DNA of 64,000 nucleotides from positions 86,172 to 150,171 of the forward strand of contig NMRA01000070.1 in NCBI GenBank assembly GCA_002633005.1, read 5' to 3'. Numbering within the stretch: the first letter of the stretch is position 1; the number at the start of each line of letters is the position of its first letter. This document shows positions 1 to 11,526 of this stretch, in pieces. The stretch comes from Phoronis australis. Taxonomy: Eukaryota; Phoronida; Phoronidae. Made by a program: the position numbers and the translations under genes. The notes beneath the pieces were generated by a model. It did not search any database. It was not told where the DNA came from and saw nothing but the letters and a program-made list of their open reading frames with translations.

Positions 1-113
1 ATGAAACTCATTTTTAAATCGATTGGTTATCATTAAACCCAAAAATAAGTAGTTATTAGTGATGGCACTACTCTGTAACTGTTGATGATAACAGTGGCAC
101 CTGGCGATAACTT

Positions 114-223
114 CGGAGTTAAGCGTTCATACTGCACCACAGCGTCGACGCTGCGGTCTTAAATCCACCTATTAACTGGAGCTCTTAACTGCGATCCAGG
201 ACCGGAGTTAAGCGTTCATACTG
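114..223. repeat. 21-bp direct repeat pair
   Basis: CGGAGTTAAGCGTTCATACTG occurs exactly at 114-134 and again at 203-223, 89 bp apart. The sequence between them is GC-richer than the surroundings. It may be part of a mobile-element end; no boundaries are visible. Confidence 0.7.
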
Positions 224-2052
224 ACCGCAACTCCCCAAACCATCGACGCGTCGACGTTAGTATGAAAGGCCCTTGTGAGTTAGTAGACGGTGTTTGCTGG
301 TCTGTGAGTCGTGTTCATGCATCCGTGACCGTGTTTATGAGTCCGTGTAGTTTAGGTACCTTGTACATTTGTGGCAAGGTAGGTTTATTACTGGAAGCAG
401 TGAAATTTTTCTCAATGCTTTAGAATTTTGGAAATTGAATTGCTCACAGCCCTTAGTAGGTATTGGGTTGGTGATTTCTTTCAGAGATTAACATCTGCTA
501 CACACCCATGTGGAATGTGTTTGTCTTAAGGTCGCCCATTGTTTGTGGGTGTTGCCCTTTGACACACATTTACTTCACTGGGGAATATCCCCAGTTAAAC
601 TGTAATCACTTAGTTTTGCTGGAAACTGCACATCTGGTTTTAATGATAGTTCCTCTATTGACCACATGTGTTCATCCCCTGTTGCAAGGATCATTTATGA
701 ATGGCTTGGCTGTATGATTGATTTCAGGATGAATGTACAGGACCAGGAAAATAGATTATTGAGGTTTTAGCTCTGTTCTCCGTTTAAATTGAGGTACTTT
801 GCCAATTGATGCTATTTGGTCAAATTTTCATTGAACGTGAGTTCATACAGCCCTACCTCATTGCAGACAAACGTGCACTGTAAAATGTTACCGAATCTCA
901 CCAATTTCAAATACAACATGGCGGACAAGTGGAATTTTGTTATTCATTTTTTCTGTAGATAACTTGGTGTGGGTGCTAAGCTGAGGTGGAAATTTCAGGA
1001 GTGTATTTTTAAGCCAAATATGGGTGTTCACTTGAATGAATACGGTAAACCAACTCTTATTTGACGCCATAATTTCTTTAGTAATACCACGTTTGAAATC
1101 TAAAATAAGCTTATTTGAAGGTCTGTTGTGTGTTGCTTAATCCACGTAAGTGTTCACAACATTAAGAACATTCGCTGTACAAAAAGCTAAGGTGAAGGTC
1201 ACTGTATGCATCAGGGTTATCTTGGCAATAACTTGCTTCGAGCCTCAACCTACCTACCAATTCAGGTCGACTATGGGAACGAGACGACTAGTTAAAGTAG
1301 TAACTTAATTTGGTTCTCAGGACTCTTACTGTGACGTCATTCATAAATTGTCGCTGTGAAGGAGACGAAGCCTTAACTTTGATGATGACAGCGACACCTA
1401 TTGTTCAGTTCGATGTCTGTTAACTACCGCATCCAGTATGTCGGTTCTATTAACTTCGCTGTTTATATCGACACTCCTCTCGTACCGGAGTTGGGCCTTA
1501 ATTAAAGAAGTCGGTGAAGTGAAGTTATATTATACAGATTAACAAAAGCATATCTGAGTGATCTGTTTAGAATTCCCGAGTGCAACCAAACGATACGCTG
1601 GGATCATTTCTTAGACTGAACTCGCGCTTCTATTCGTTGACTATGAAAGTACGTTCTTGCATCTATTCATTAGAAGGTACTGTTTCTGGCAGTGATACAA
1701 ATTGTTACAGACCAATTTGTCAGCAAGGATTTAATTATCTTGTATTCATTATGACTTGCTGAGATGCTAGTCATATCTCTGTAATGCCACACTTCAATTA
1801 CTCTCCCATTCATTAGACTGTGAATAATCTCTGCTGAACATGTGTCTGTGACATGGCAGTGTAGACATGAGTGTGGTGGAGGACTATTTGCTGGGTTGAA
1901 CTCCTGCTCAGTCATCAATTCTCATCAAATATTTGTCTACAATGATGAAAATTTGCTGAATATCACTGGCCACCGGGGTACACTTTTAACGTCCTCTCCC
2001 AATTTCCCCTCAACACCCACCGTCAGCTTAGTGCCCAATCTCAGAATTAATC

Positions 2053-2200
2053 TATCGCTAGGATTTTGAATGACGGCTTAACTGACCAATCAGAACGCAG
2101 CATTCTTGACATACCTTGTTTCCAAGTCGCCATCTTTCTGGACAAAAAACGTGTTACCAGATAAAACTTGTTGTTTGTTTGTCGACATTTCGCAAGGGCG
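2053..2200 (+). repeat. Dispersed repeat, copy 1 (second copy at 12681)
   Basis: About 148 bp align with 12681-12821 at high identity. They share a core that includes GACCAATCAGAACGCAGCAT (it contains a CCAAT box) and a shared end near GTCGACATTTCGYAAGG. The copies are in the same orientation about 10.6 kb apart. No terminal inverted repeat is visible, so the element class is unknown. Confidence 0.75.
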
Positions 2201-2454
2201 CTCAGTTTTACCTCCTGAATCGTACTCAACTCACCGATGAGAAACGAACAGACTGTTTCAGCAACACTTTGCCCTATTCAGGGGGGATGCCCACTCCTTG
2301 GCTGAAAGAGATGCTGCGATATGGTTCTTTTGGCACATGGATATTTTACAATAGTAGCATCGCACTCGTGTACAAAACATAGTAGAGACACTCACTTGAG
2401 AGATCTGAATGTTCTGGTAAGCAGCCACGCGGACTTCTCAAAAATATAGTTTTT

Positions 2455-2535
2455 AAACGCCCGTGCTCAGCTTAACGCCCTTCCGTGATTTTTGACTTTC
2501 CCACTCTAAGCGCCTCGGGCGTTTACCCATGTGAT
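2455..2535 (+). repeat. Degenerate relic of the GTTAACC-rich MITE
   Basis: The stretch holds the series 'ctcagcttaacgccc', 'gtgatttttga', 'taagcgcc' and 'gggcgttta'. These match the internal order of the intact element at 40731-40943, which has ctcagttaaccgccc, gatttttgatga, taagcgcc and gggcgtta. The outer 20-bp terminal repeats are not intact here. Confidence 0.5.
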
Positions 2536-4029
2536 TACAGTAATCGCTGTCGAACATTGAGCCAAAATAACATCCTTATCACGTTGTAAATAGGTACTTT
2601 AAGTCCTTTTTTAAAGTGTTAAGCACGTGGAATGTGGCTTTACCTAAGTCATTTTTGGCTGCTCGTGGCCATTGAGAGAAGTGATTGCTTATCATTGCAA
2701 CAAAAATATTTTTAATTTGTCAGTCCATTTGCATAAAAAGATTTTCTGAAAAGTTTCAACTAGACATCTGATTGATAATATTGAGTGTGGTGAGAATTTC
2801 TACCTTGCGGCGTACTTGTCTTTTTGGCTCATCATTGTGTAGGCGGACACTTAATTGCTTCACGCCCACTCAAAGTGTATAGAAGTCTCTCTTATTGGAG
2901 ATTTAATTGTCAGCTGCTGTTTTGTTGCTGGTAAACTGGTGTCAAACTGAGGTTTATGCCCTTGCTCCTGGGTGCCAAGTCAAATCCCTAGGAATTTGTT
3001 TTCTAGCTTTGCCATGCATCTACTTGAGGTTGGTGGATGTTCAATTTCAGTAAGTTGCCTTGGTTTATTGGACTTATTGAACACTCACGCAGTAAACTAC
3101 TGTGGTTTTCTTTTTTCGATTGTGCACAAAAATTAATTGCAAAAATTCAAATATTTCTATTTTTAGAGGCTCATAACATAGTTGAAATGCTGCACAATTT
3201 GATGAGAAGTTCCATTTTATGATTGCAAATCGACAAAAGGTTTCCTCGACTTTTATTTCTGTTAGGAAAATTGACCCAATGAATTTTGACATGTCGGTCG
3301 TATTGTGCTCTAAATTGAAGAACATTTCCCTTACTTGCATGCTTACGGTATCCATGTCAAGGGCTTTGCGTGCAAGTCAGATAAAATATCAGTGGAGTAT
3401 CTTGGTGAACGACTTTCAGACGTTTTGGGAAGCAAAATTCATGCAAGGTTGATACTTTCAAGGAAGACGTGATTAAATAATAAATTGATGTTGGGCATGG
3501 GGTAAAGTTTCCTGTAGTTTGAACAAAAAAATAATGGCCAAAATTTGTCATTTTTTGATTTTCAAACACTCACTGTATTGCCGAAATGTTCAAAATTTCG
3601 TCTTGTTTGTTGATGACACCCGTAGTATGTGAAGTTTTCAAGTAAAATTGTCTTCTTGTTGACAGTTTTACGGTTCCTCCATATTGTGTGCTATAATTTA
3701 AAGTATCTTTACCTTAGCTGAACATTGGTGTTCTTGACCATTGAACCTTTGTGCTGGTAGTATAACAGCCCTAGTTATAAGCATATCACATTGAGCCTAA
3801 CCCAATATATACCATTGGCATCCTTCAAGCTGTCTTCACTGCAGGTGTAATGGTTATTTCATCTCACAGTGATCTGACTGTGTTTATTTTTAACTTGTCC
3901 AAGGCTACTTTTAGCATGTTGAGTTGGTTATGGAACAGTGTGGCGTTTTTGCCTCTTGGTTGGAATGTGTTGACTTGCTCACTCCTTTTCCCGTATTTGG
4001 AGCTGTCAGTCTATCCTCACGGGGAGGGG

Positions 4030-4030
4030 N
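4030..4030. other. Assembly gap (single N) after a G-rich run
   Basis: One ambiguous base follows 'ggggagggg'. In this sequence single Ns sit at low-complexity or tandem-repeat edges (see also 9436 and 56627), so they probably mark unresolved joins rather than single miscalls. SNRK exons could be missing here. Confidence 0.6.
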
Positions 4031-6630
4031 AATGGAACTCAGATGTTCAGATCAAGTAAAAGTGTATGAAGTAGCCATTTGTCTTCTGTTAAATTAAACC
4101 ACTGTTTTGTCAGTAATTGTGTGTAGCAACCTTTCAGCTGTCTTCAAAGGACTTCTTAATGCTGTTGTTGAAAAACATGTTACTTTTTCTCTCTGCAGTG
4201 AGTGTGATCTGCTTTTTGCGCTCAGTCTTTTCCATTGATCTTATCCATGTTGTGATCAAGGAAGTAGGCTGGGTTTTTCATGACACACAAAATCAAAAAA
4301 TGTCACAACGAATGGTGAAGTATTATAACAAGGTATCTGAGCCTTGTTTATTGGGTTTGGTTAGATTTCAGTTCAGAACATTTTTTTGGTTAATTCTGCC
4401 TTTGTCACCAGTGTTAAACATCACAAGTCACACGTTAGCCCTATGAGTGAACAATTCTTTCTCTGCTCCCAGGTTTGTATTGTTTTCTCTGTTTTTCTTG
4501 ACAGGAGGCTATTATTTCCAAATTTTATTCCATTGTATTCACTTACATTTATGTTCATCAGTGAACACTGACTGCGTGCCACTACTGGTGCATGATAAAA
4601 CAAAATGTCATTTACGTGTAGAATATCTTTTTGTATGGAACTCTAAACGGGCCTGTATCTCTGAAACTCATTTAACTCGATCTCTGAGCCATCTTTTCCA
4701 TTTAAAAATAATGGAGATTGACAATTGGCAATAGACGCTTATCCAGAGTTATTATCAGTTTGCGAAAATTGCCAATGTATTTTATTGGTATTGGCACATG
4801 CAAATTGCTTCGTTGATTTCCAGGAGCACTTTATGCCATCTTGATAACTTCGTGGACAAGATGTGGATGGGCACATTGTAGTACTGAAGTCATTTTCAAA
4901 ATAACTGATTGCATGTGTCTGCTTAAGCTGAAATCGAACAATTTGGGGAAAAATTGCTAAGTAAGGTGATATGTTGAGCCTGAATTCAAGAAATGGGCTT
5001 ATCAACACCATGTCTACCATATTTCTTAAAGTGGCAGTAAACCCATTGAAGATTTAAGTCTTGAGTTGTTTCTTACGCAGATGAGAAGTGGTTTTGGTCT
5101 TACAAAGAACTGACAGTCCATTATTTCTTGAGAACGTGACCGAGGATAAAAATGACGTGCAAGTCTATAGCTACCTTAAGTGTCGTCCACATGACGGAGT
5201 AACCCAGAACAAAATACTACTGGAACAAATTGCCCCAAGGTTTAATAGTAATGTGGACGCTAATTCCATTGGGTCCATCTTGTGAAGACAGAGTACGGCA
5301 AATTGTAGTGTGGATGCAAAGCTGAATACAAAGTATCTTGGTAATTAACACGCAAATCGTTGTGTCAGACAAAGTATCTTGGTAATCAACATCTGCTCAG
5401 TTACATACATACTTATGGCTGTTAAATCCTTCTTGCGCCACATTTGTCACTAGGTTTAGAGCGTGTAGTACAGACTCTGAATGGGGGGACAAGTTGTTCT
5501 GGAATAACTTACAGTGTGGACGTGGCATTTGGACACTTTTAGTTGTGGGGGGGATAATGTTAAATGTGTTAGGGACAGGAAGGTTTTAGCTTTTACCCAA
5601 GTAGGAATGTCCGACATTTGCGATGTGAAAAATACTCAGTTACTCACTGGTAGGGTCTCGGCATAGGTGACTGTATAAGGATTCAGTTGGTTACAATGTA
5701 CAGGCGCTTGTTTAAATGTTTATACATTAGGCAGAGTATGGGCTGGGTTGTACTAGTCAGCAGTGAAACTAAACACGCTGTAGTGGTAATTAATGACCCA
5801 TTATTGTACCGTTAGGCTTTTACGCACCATTTTCGAAAATATTTTGTTGTGTGATGGGATGAATTTCTTGATGGCATGATTGAGTTCATTTGCATTTAAT
5901 GTATAGTGTGGAGATATCATCTTAAGATTTTTCGCCTGTTGATTAAAAACGCGACACATGAATATGACACTAACACTCCAAATGTTATTAGAACCGATAT
6001 GTTGATGATTTGCTGTTATTAAGGCCCTGCTCATATTAACATCTTGATGAAATGCACTGAGAAAAGGTAGAAACAGGCAAGTTGAGCTTAGATATGTCCC
6101 TAATGAGACACTGTGTATGGATTCTTTCACAGATTGTACAACGCGGAGTCATTCCCACTTGGTGTCTCTCCCATTTGTGAGATCACCCTGAGAATTTCGT
6201 TAGTGTGATGGGTTGTGTCTTGTCTATGCAATGACAAGGTCATCTTCGCTGCACGAGGACCAGATACACTTTCAATTGTTACTGTCGTTCCATGTGTAGT
6301 AGTGCAACCTTCAAAAGTTCCATGTCGTCTATAAATAGAAAACTAGAACCCAATTTGTGTTTTCAGCCATACAACATGATGACGTCAATATCTGCAGTGG
6401 GGACAAGTCGTTGCCATGGTGTGGTTAATGCTGTCTCTGTCCCCATTTAATCCTTTCTGCTAATGTTTACATTGTGGAATTGTAACAGATTTTTTGTTGA
6501 GTCCAATGCAGTGTGAAAACGAACACATCTTCCTCTTCGACTGTCTTACCAATCGTGGAGCATGGGAACCATTTGTGAATCAAAGTGTATGAAGTCACCC
6601 ATGGATGAAATGCCCATTTGTTATTTTCAG

Positions 6631-6772
6631 ATGTGTGGAGTCTTGGCGTACTACTTTTCATGCTGGTTTGTGGGGAGCCTCCGTTCCAGGAGGCCAACGA
6701 CAGCGAAACGCTAACGATGATACTTGACTGTAAATATAAAATGCCAAAACACGTGAGCACAGAACTGCAGGA
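6631..6772 (+). CDS. SNRK: SNRK kinase-domain exon (subdomains IX-X)
   Basis: An internal exon of an SNF1/AMPK-related serine/threonine kinase. It begins after ttattttcag and ends before gtaagt; its 142 bp carry two bases of a split Asp codon at each end. The translation starts (D)[14 protein letters not shown], the kinase subdomain IX pattern that anchors the catalytic loop. It continues [20 protein letters not shown], which I recall as nearly identical to vertebrate SNRK. The next exon at 7444 joins in phase to give LQ-DLIDKML. SNRK is a cytoplasmic/nuclear kinase activated by LKB1 on its activation loop; that loop lies in an exon not seen here. Confidence in the family is high because the [11 protein letters not shown] block is specific to SNRK among AMPK relatives. 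Confidence 0.93.
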
Positions 6773-6929
6773 GTAAGTATTTACATAAAACTCAATGCAA
6801 TTCAACCGTTTAACTGTGTTGGGTTTTCACGGATAAACAGTGTTTTAGGAATTATGGACATCAAGTAAAAGCTTACAAAGATGCAGTACAAAGGAAATGT
6901 GTACTTAAACTCTTCTCAAAAACACATTT

Positions 6930-7238
6930 ACGGTAAAAGTTCTTGAATTTGGACAGTGAAAAAATAATGATTTTGCTCTCGGGATCGGAGCTTGTCCTAA
7001 ATTCTAGAAATACGTATGGTAACATTGGTCATCAAAAATTCAAGAAACAGTAGAAAGACTGCAAGATTACCCTATCTGTGGATTGAAAATACATTGCCCG
7101 AAATTTGATAAATGTGACGAACGCTAAAGTCGTCTTTGTCCCCGAGTTCCAGAATCCCATGAAGAAAATTCAATTTTTGCGAGAGTTTCCGTGTCCCAAA
7201 TTCTATAGATTGACCCAAATTGGAGAATTTTTACTGTA
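6930..7238. mobile_element. Tc1/mariner-type MITE, copy A (TA-flanked), in SNRK intron
   Basis: The left end reads TACGGTAAAAGTTCTTGAAT and the right end is its imperfect inverse, ...GGAGAATTTTTACTGTA. The element is flanked by TA on both sides and is about 309 bp with no coding capacity. It is the same family as 35984-36305 and 38063-38346, whose ends read CAGTAAAAATTCTCCAATTT. It lies inside the intron between the two SNRK kinase exons. Confidence 0.75.
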
Positions 7239-7443
7239 CTCTCCACCAATTCTGTTTGGGAGGTGGCGTGAACGCAGTAAGCGATGTTCTCTTAATTCTT
7301 TGAAAGAATGAAAAACAGCCATGTGAATGAGTGCAGAAAAGTAATAAGTAAACTGTTGATGAATAGATTTGTATCTTTTATATACGAACATTTTCAGTCT
7401 TCTGGTGTTTAGTAATTTGACCTCGTATGCTTCACTGTTGCAG

Positions 7444-7653
7444 TTTAATAGACAAAATGCTGCGACGCGATCCCAGTGCACGGATACTTCTCGATGACAT
7501 TCTCAACCATCCGTGGATCGCCACGGACCCAAACGCTGATAACTCGTGTCATGTGGCGCTGGTCTCGCGCGAGCATCTGTCTGACTCCGATCACAATCTC
7601 ATCATTGACCGAATGGCTGACGGCAAGATAGCCACGCGGGAAGAAATCGTTAG
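7444..7653 (+). CDS. SNRK: SNRK exon: end of kinase domain and start of UBA-like region
   Basis: A 210-bp exon with acceptor ttcactgttgcag and donor TTAG/gtaaga. One base completes the split Asp codon from 6772. The translation DLIDKMLRRDPSARILLDDI then NHPW is kinase subdomain XI, with its conserved Arg. It is followed by VALVSREHLSDSDHNLIIDR and MADGKIATREEIV, matching the start of the SNRK autoregulatory UBA-like segment, which in human continues IVEALETNRYNHI. The exon ends on two bases (AG), so the next exon must supply one base first. That next exon is not found between 7654 and 8742; it is probably lost in the gap at 9436. An antisense open frame over this exon is a shadow. Confidence 0.92.
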
Positions 7654-7814
7654 GTAAGATAGTCGTGAAGAGTTGACTCTTGTATCCCTCTTGCTGACCT
7701 GAGGCCTCGTCATTTTGGATGACATCTATCTTTTGAGAGTCTTCACACAATATCCCCATACAATATAAGCGGATCACGTGACCTCTGTAGCTTTGCCTTG
7801 TGATTACATATATT

Positions 7815-8250
7815 TAGGATGATATCTGGAGAACCGACGTGACAACAATGTGCCGACACCTGTCAATTTTTGGGCACCCCACCCCCTAATGGCCAGTTTG
7901 GTCTTGGCAAGGAATTTTTTCAGCTGCACTTTTGGGGAGAAGAGTGTCGGGATGATACCTAGAGATTAGTTGATTTTTGGGCGATTCCGACCACAGCAGT
8001 AACCCGTGGCTATTCTGCTTTTGACCAGGGACTTTTTCACTAGTTTTGATGAAGAGCATTTTTGGATTGCAATTAAACTTGACACAGAGGTATATGACGG
8101 CATTGCTCCAGCACCAAATTCAATCACTGCAGCACCTTCTAGTGGACATGTTGTCTAGTTGTCTGCTTCATATCTCAGATAAAATTTGGCAAAAGGGTGT
8201 AGGTATCTAGAAAACTAATGGGATGGACTTCCTTCTACTCAAAAATGTTA
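7815..8250. repeat. Degenerate tandem-module repeat, related to 45282-46480
   Basis: Phrases recur here such as 'ggatgatatctggagaacc', 'gggatgatacctagaga' and 'aaacttgacacagaggtatatgacgg', and a 'ctgcagcaccttctagtgga' block followed by 'tcagataaaatttggca'. The same phrases in the same order occur several times in 45282-46480. It is non-coding with stops in all frames and lies in the SNRK intron. Confidence 0.6.
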
Positions 8251-8742
8251 TAAAAAACAAAAAGTTGTGAATCATTTCACCTCTAAAGCTATACACATGA
8301 ATTTTATTCTGTCTCATATTGTTGGTTCTTTCATGTCCACCGAAAAAGGAATTGAGGCATCGAAAAAGGGTGGCAAAAAACCCGCAAAATAAACAGTCTT
8401 CATCCTAAAACCACCACGTCCCTGCCAGTGCTTGACACAAGCCAACACTAGATTCTGAAAGCAAAAGGTTTACAGATTCCAAAAATGTGGTCCAAAAGTG
8501 CTGCGATCCAATCAGATTGCAATTTTGGGTTGTTTAAGAGCTACCTGAAATTGCAGCAGATTCCTTGGTGGCTGAGCAGTAATGTAACTATGCTACACGA
8601 GCAAATCAGATTCACAGAACCTCCTCATAACCCATGCCTCGAAAGTGCCGCCAAACGTGGCCTGTCCTAAGCTGTAAATTATAGGGGGCTCAAGTTGTCC
8701 ACAACAAAAGTCTAACAGCACTGTGCCACCTTACACGAATCT

Positions 8743-9435
8743 GACAAGCACCTCTGATGTTGTTGCAGTTCATTAGAACAAACACCTTTGATGTTGTTGC
8801 AGTTCATTAGAACAAACACCTCTGATGTTGTTGCAGTTCATTAGAACAAACACCTCTGATGTTGTTGCAGTTCATTAGAACAAACACCTCTGATGTTGTT
8901 GCAGTTCATTAGAACAAACACCTCTGATGTTGTTGCAGTTCATTAGAACAAACACCTCTGATGTTGTTGCAGTTCATTAGAACAAACACCTCTGATGTTG
9001 TTGCAGTTCATTAGAACAAACACCTCTGATGTTGTTGCAGTTCATTAGAACAAACACCTCTGATGTTGTTGCAGTTCATTAGAACAAACACCTCTGATGT
9101 TGTTGCAGTTCATTAGAACAAACACCTCTGATGTTGTTGCAGTTCATTAGAACAAACACCTCTGATGTTGTTGCAGTTCATTAGAACAAACACCTCTGAT
9201 GTTGTTGCAGTTCATTAGAACAAACACCTCTGATGTTGTTGCAGTTCATTAGAACAAACACCTCTGATGTTGTTGCAGTTCATTAGAACAAACACCTCTG
9301 ATGTTGTTGCAGTTCATTAGAACAAACACCTCTGATGTTGTTGCAGTTCATTAGAACAAACACCTCTGATGTTGTTGCAGTTCATTAGAACAAACACCTC
9401 TGATGTTGTTGCAGTTCATTAGAACAAACACCTCT
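8743..9435 (+). repeat. 34-bp minisatellite inside SNRK, about 20 units
   Basis: A 34-bp unit (TTCATTAGAACAAACACCTC followed by TGATGTTGTTGCAG) repeats with almost no divergence. The first full unit is at 8769 and the array runs to the N at 9436. An earlier partial unit, with agcacc in place of aacacc, starts at 8743. Near-perfect identity suggests recent expansion or assembly looping. Each unit ends TGTTGTTGCAG/T, which looks like a 3' splice site. The period is not a multiple of three and units carry stop codons in shifting frames, so the array is not coding. Confidence 0.97.
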
Positions 9436-9436
9436 N
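9436..9436. other. Assembly gap at the minisatellite/exon junction
   Basis: A single N separates the array from open SNRK coding sequence, with no splice acceptor between them. The 5' end of the last coding exon and at least the UBA-like exon (roughly 140 residues in human SNRK, from memory) are therefore missing from the assembly here. Confidence 0.85.
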
Positions 9437-10629
9437 ACTCGGAGGCATCGGAAAGTAAGGAACAAGTAGACATTGACATGGAGATGAGTCACGTGATCAA
9501 GCATGTGCGCTCAACGGAGGATGACTTGTCGTGCAAGAGTACGGGCGAGATGAACATGAGTATGGGTAGTCTGTCCCTGCGGAGGACCGTGCCTAGTCGG
9601 CCACTGCGTTCCGTGAGCAGCTCACCTCAGCTACTCAACATTCAGTTGCTCAACCAGATCTGTGAAGAGGGCGAGAGTGATGACGAAGATGATGACATCT
9701 TAGGCCAGACGCTGAGTTCGCCTCGCTGGATCCACGAGCGCGCCTCCCTTGCCTCACCAGAGATGATCCGCAAGTTTCACAACCGCAAGAAGAGACTGCA
9801 CGGCAGTAAGAGTCGTACTGGGACCAGCTGTAGCAGCTCGGATGCCAGTGACACGGACGAGAACGAGACACGTAAGCGTAAACAGAAGCTTAAGTCCCAG
9901 ATGCACCGGCGAGACTCGAGTGATTACTCCAGTGATACGGACGGTCCTGGAGGGCACGGGCCATCTGGCGGGGCCGGGCAGTCGTGGGGTGGCAGTGGTG
10001 GTGGCAGGGGTGGCGGAGGTGGTGGTAGGAGTAAGAAGGATCGTGATCGAGACGAAGACAACAACGACAACAACAAGAGGCGGAAGAGCAGTGGGAGTAA
10101 CAATATGAAGGGCAAACAACAGAATGGCAGCTGCAGTGGCAGCCATCAGGAAGACAAGAAGGTTCCACAGTCGGACAAGGCCGAATCTGCACCCAAGAAC
10201 GGCATCATCATCCATGTAGAACCTGTTAAGAATCTCTCCAGGCGAAGCGACGGACAGAAGTCGAGCAACCTGAGCTTGGCTTCAAACCTGTCCAACTGGA
10301 GCCTGTCGAGTCGCGGCAGCAAATACATCGTAGACCCATGCAGCAACACACCGTGCCAACGCACAGTTGACACGAACAACATGGAGAACAGGTTGCGCAA
10401 CCTGCTTCTTCACGAACATGCACGGGACTTCAGTGATCTTACATCTGACAAAGGTCGCGAGAAGTACGATTGTGGAAAGGACTTTCTGGTGCGCAAGCTG
10501 AGTTCCTCAGGTGTCATACGCAAGTGCTCAAAGGACAAAATCAAAAGTAATGGAGACAGCAGCAACAGACTCATGCCCGATGCGAAGTCATTAGACAAGT
10601 CGATGTCTCGATGCTGTAGTGTGGTGTAG
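9437..10629 (+). CDS. SNRK: SNRK C-terminal coding region (5' end lost in gap)
   Basis: About 397 codons to a TAG stop, open from the gap. The order of blocks matches the SNRK C-terminal tail. SLSLRRTVPSRP is followed by LLNQICEEGESDDEDDDIL (human has LNQIFEEGESDDEFD). Next come ASPEMIRKFHNRKKR, then TSCSSSDASDTDENETR and MHRRDSSD. A Gly-rich and then Lys/Arg/Asp/Asn-rich low-complexity stretch follows, then SRGSKYIVDP (human GSTKYIIDP). The end is SRCCSVV, a CaaX-like Cys-Ser-Val-Val preceded by a second Cys; I recall human SNRK ending CCHVI. The apparent ATG at 9403 lies in the minisatellite and is not the start. GC content is clearly higher than in the flanks. Antisense frames over 9650-10790 are shadows of biased codon composition. 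Confidence 0.93.
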
Positions 10630-11526
10630 TCTATTGTTCTACAAATTGGTCGAGATGTCAATATCTTGATATTGTGTGCTACTGTATCTGCTGTTGGTGG
10701 TCTGTGTTGTAGCACCGAAGTGTTTTGTAGACCAGTTGAGATATTGATATCTTGATATTGTACTACATTGAAGACCCATGTGGAAGTCAATATCGCGATG
10801 CTGTAATTTCATAGAGAAATCCTGTGATGAAGTTGATATCTTAATGTGATAACGTAATTCTGACCCGGTTAGAAGTGAATATCCGGTTTTGTCAAAGAGA
10901 GGAATTTGTAATTTAGATAGTGGGGAGTCTTGATATCATAATGCTGGGTGATGATGTAAATACTGTGTTAAAAGTGAGAGTCAAGTTATCTTTTTAGTGT
11001 AATAATGTGTAGACTTGGGAGGAAGTTGATGTGATTAATTGTAGCGAGTCTGTGTTAGAGGAGTGCATTCACCATGCCAGAGTCTACTGTAGACCAGTAT
11101 TAGCTAACGATGTTAAGGATGTGTGGTTATTTATATTGTGTGTTTGGTTGTTGTAATGAGTGAGAATGAACCCATGCATGCTGGCCTGTGCCTCTGTGCT
11201 TTTTGTATAAAATCCTCTGGTGGTTAAACCAGCCTTCAGCTATACAGTTGATTGCTTGAAACCTTTATTGCAGAGGTTTTGCGCTTTGTATTTGTCATTG
11301 GTATTTTTCCAGCAGCTCCTTGGTGTATAACACAATTAGTTAGTGTTACTCTGGAGGTTCTAGTGTCGTGCCTCCAAACTTTCTCGAACTATCAAGTACA
11401 GTTCGCATCATGATTTTTTGATGTTATCAGTTTGGAATATAACGTCAACTGCAGGTGTCACTTAAACAGCTATAAACCCATGTTCTGTTGCAGATGAAGA
11501 AGCTAACTTTTGATTTAGGCTACTAA
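10630..11526 (+). other. SNRK 3' UTR, with ATATC/GATAT palindromes
   Basis: Sequence follows directly from the SNRK stop with no splice signal. Between about 10650 and 10940 it holds repeated ATATC/GATAT half-sites, including the near-palindrome CAATATCTTGATATTG, 'ttgatatcttgatattgt' and 'gtcaatatcgcgatg'. The poly(A) site is not certain: AATAAA occurs at 14540-14545 and 15112-15117. A 3' UTR of several kilobases would be needed to reach them. Confidence 0.4.

Larger units (their letters stand above)
1..6630. other. Region upstream of the first visible SNRK exon (intron or 5' flank)
   Basis: I found no exon I can support here. The missing N-terminal kinase lobe and the His-Arg-Asp catalytic loop of SNRK should lie 5' of 6631. 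No reading frame here shows HRDLKP-, DFG- or glycine-loop-like residues, so those exons are either left of the window or lost in the gap at 4030. The stretch holds a 21-bp direct repeat (114-134 and 203-223), a copy of a dispersed repeat (2053-2200), a relic of a GTTAACC-rich MITE (about 2455-2535), and a 22-bp near-exact duplication (5329-5350 and 5370-5391). The other short open frames are AT-rich and show no family resemblance. Confidence 0.5.

Noticed and set aside
1-6630. Possible SNRK N-terminal kinase exons
   Set aside because: I searched by eye for glycine-loop, HRDLKP and DFG codons on the plus strand and found none I could defend.
8743-9435. Regular short repeats that might suggest a CRISPR array
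   Set aside because: Units are contiguous 34-mers with no unique spacers, in a eukaryotic gene with introns; it is a minisatellite.
9403-9436. ATG at 9403 as the start of the 408-codon frame
   Set aside because: It lies in the minisatellite and the frame crosses an N. The SNRK tail needs upstream exons, so this is not a start.
9650-10790. Several antisense and frame-shifted open frames over the SNRK tail
   Set aside because: They are shadows of a GC-rich, low-complexity coding region; only the plus-strand frame matches SNRK.
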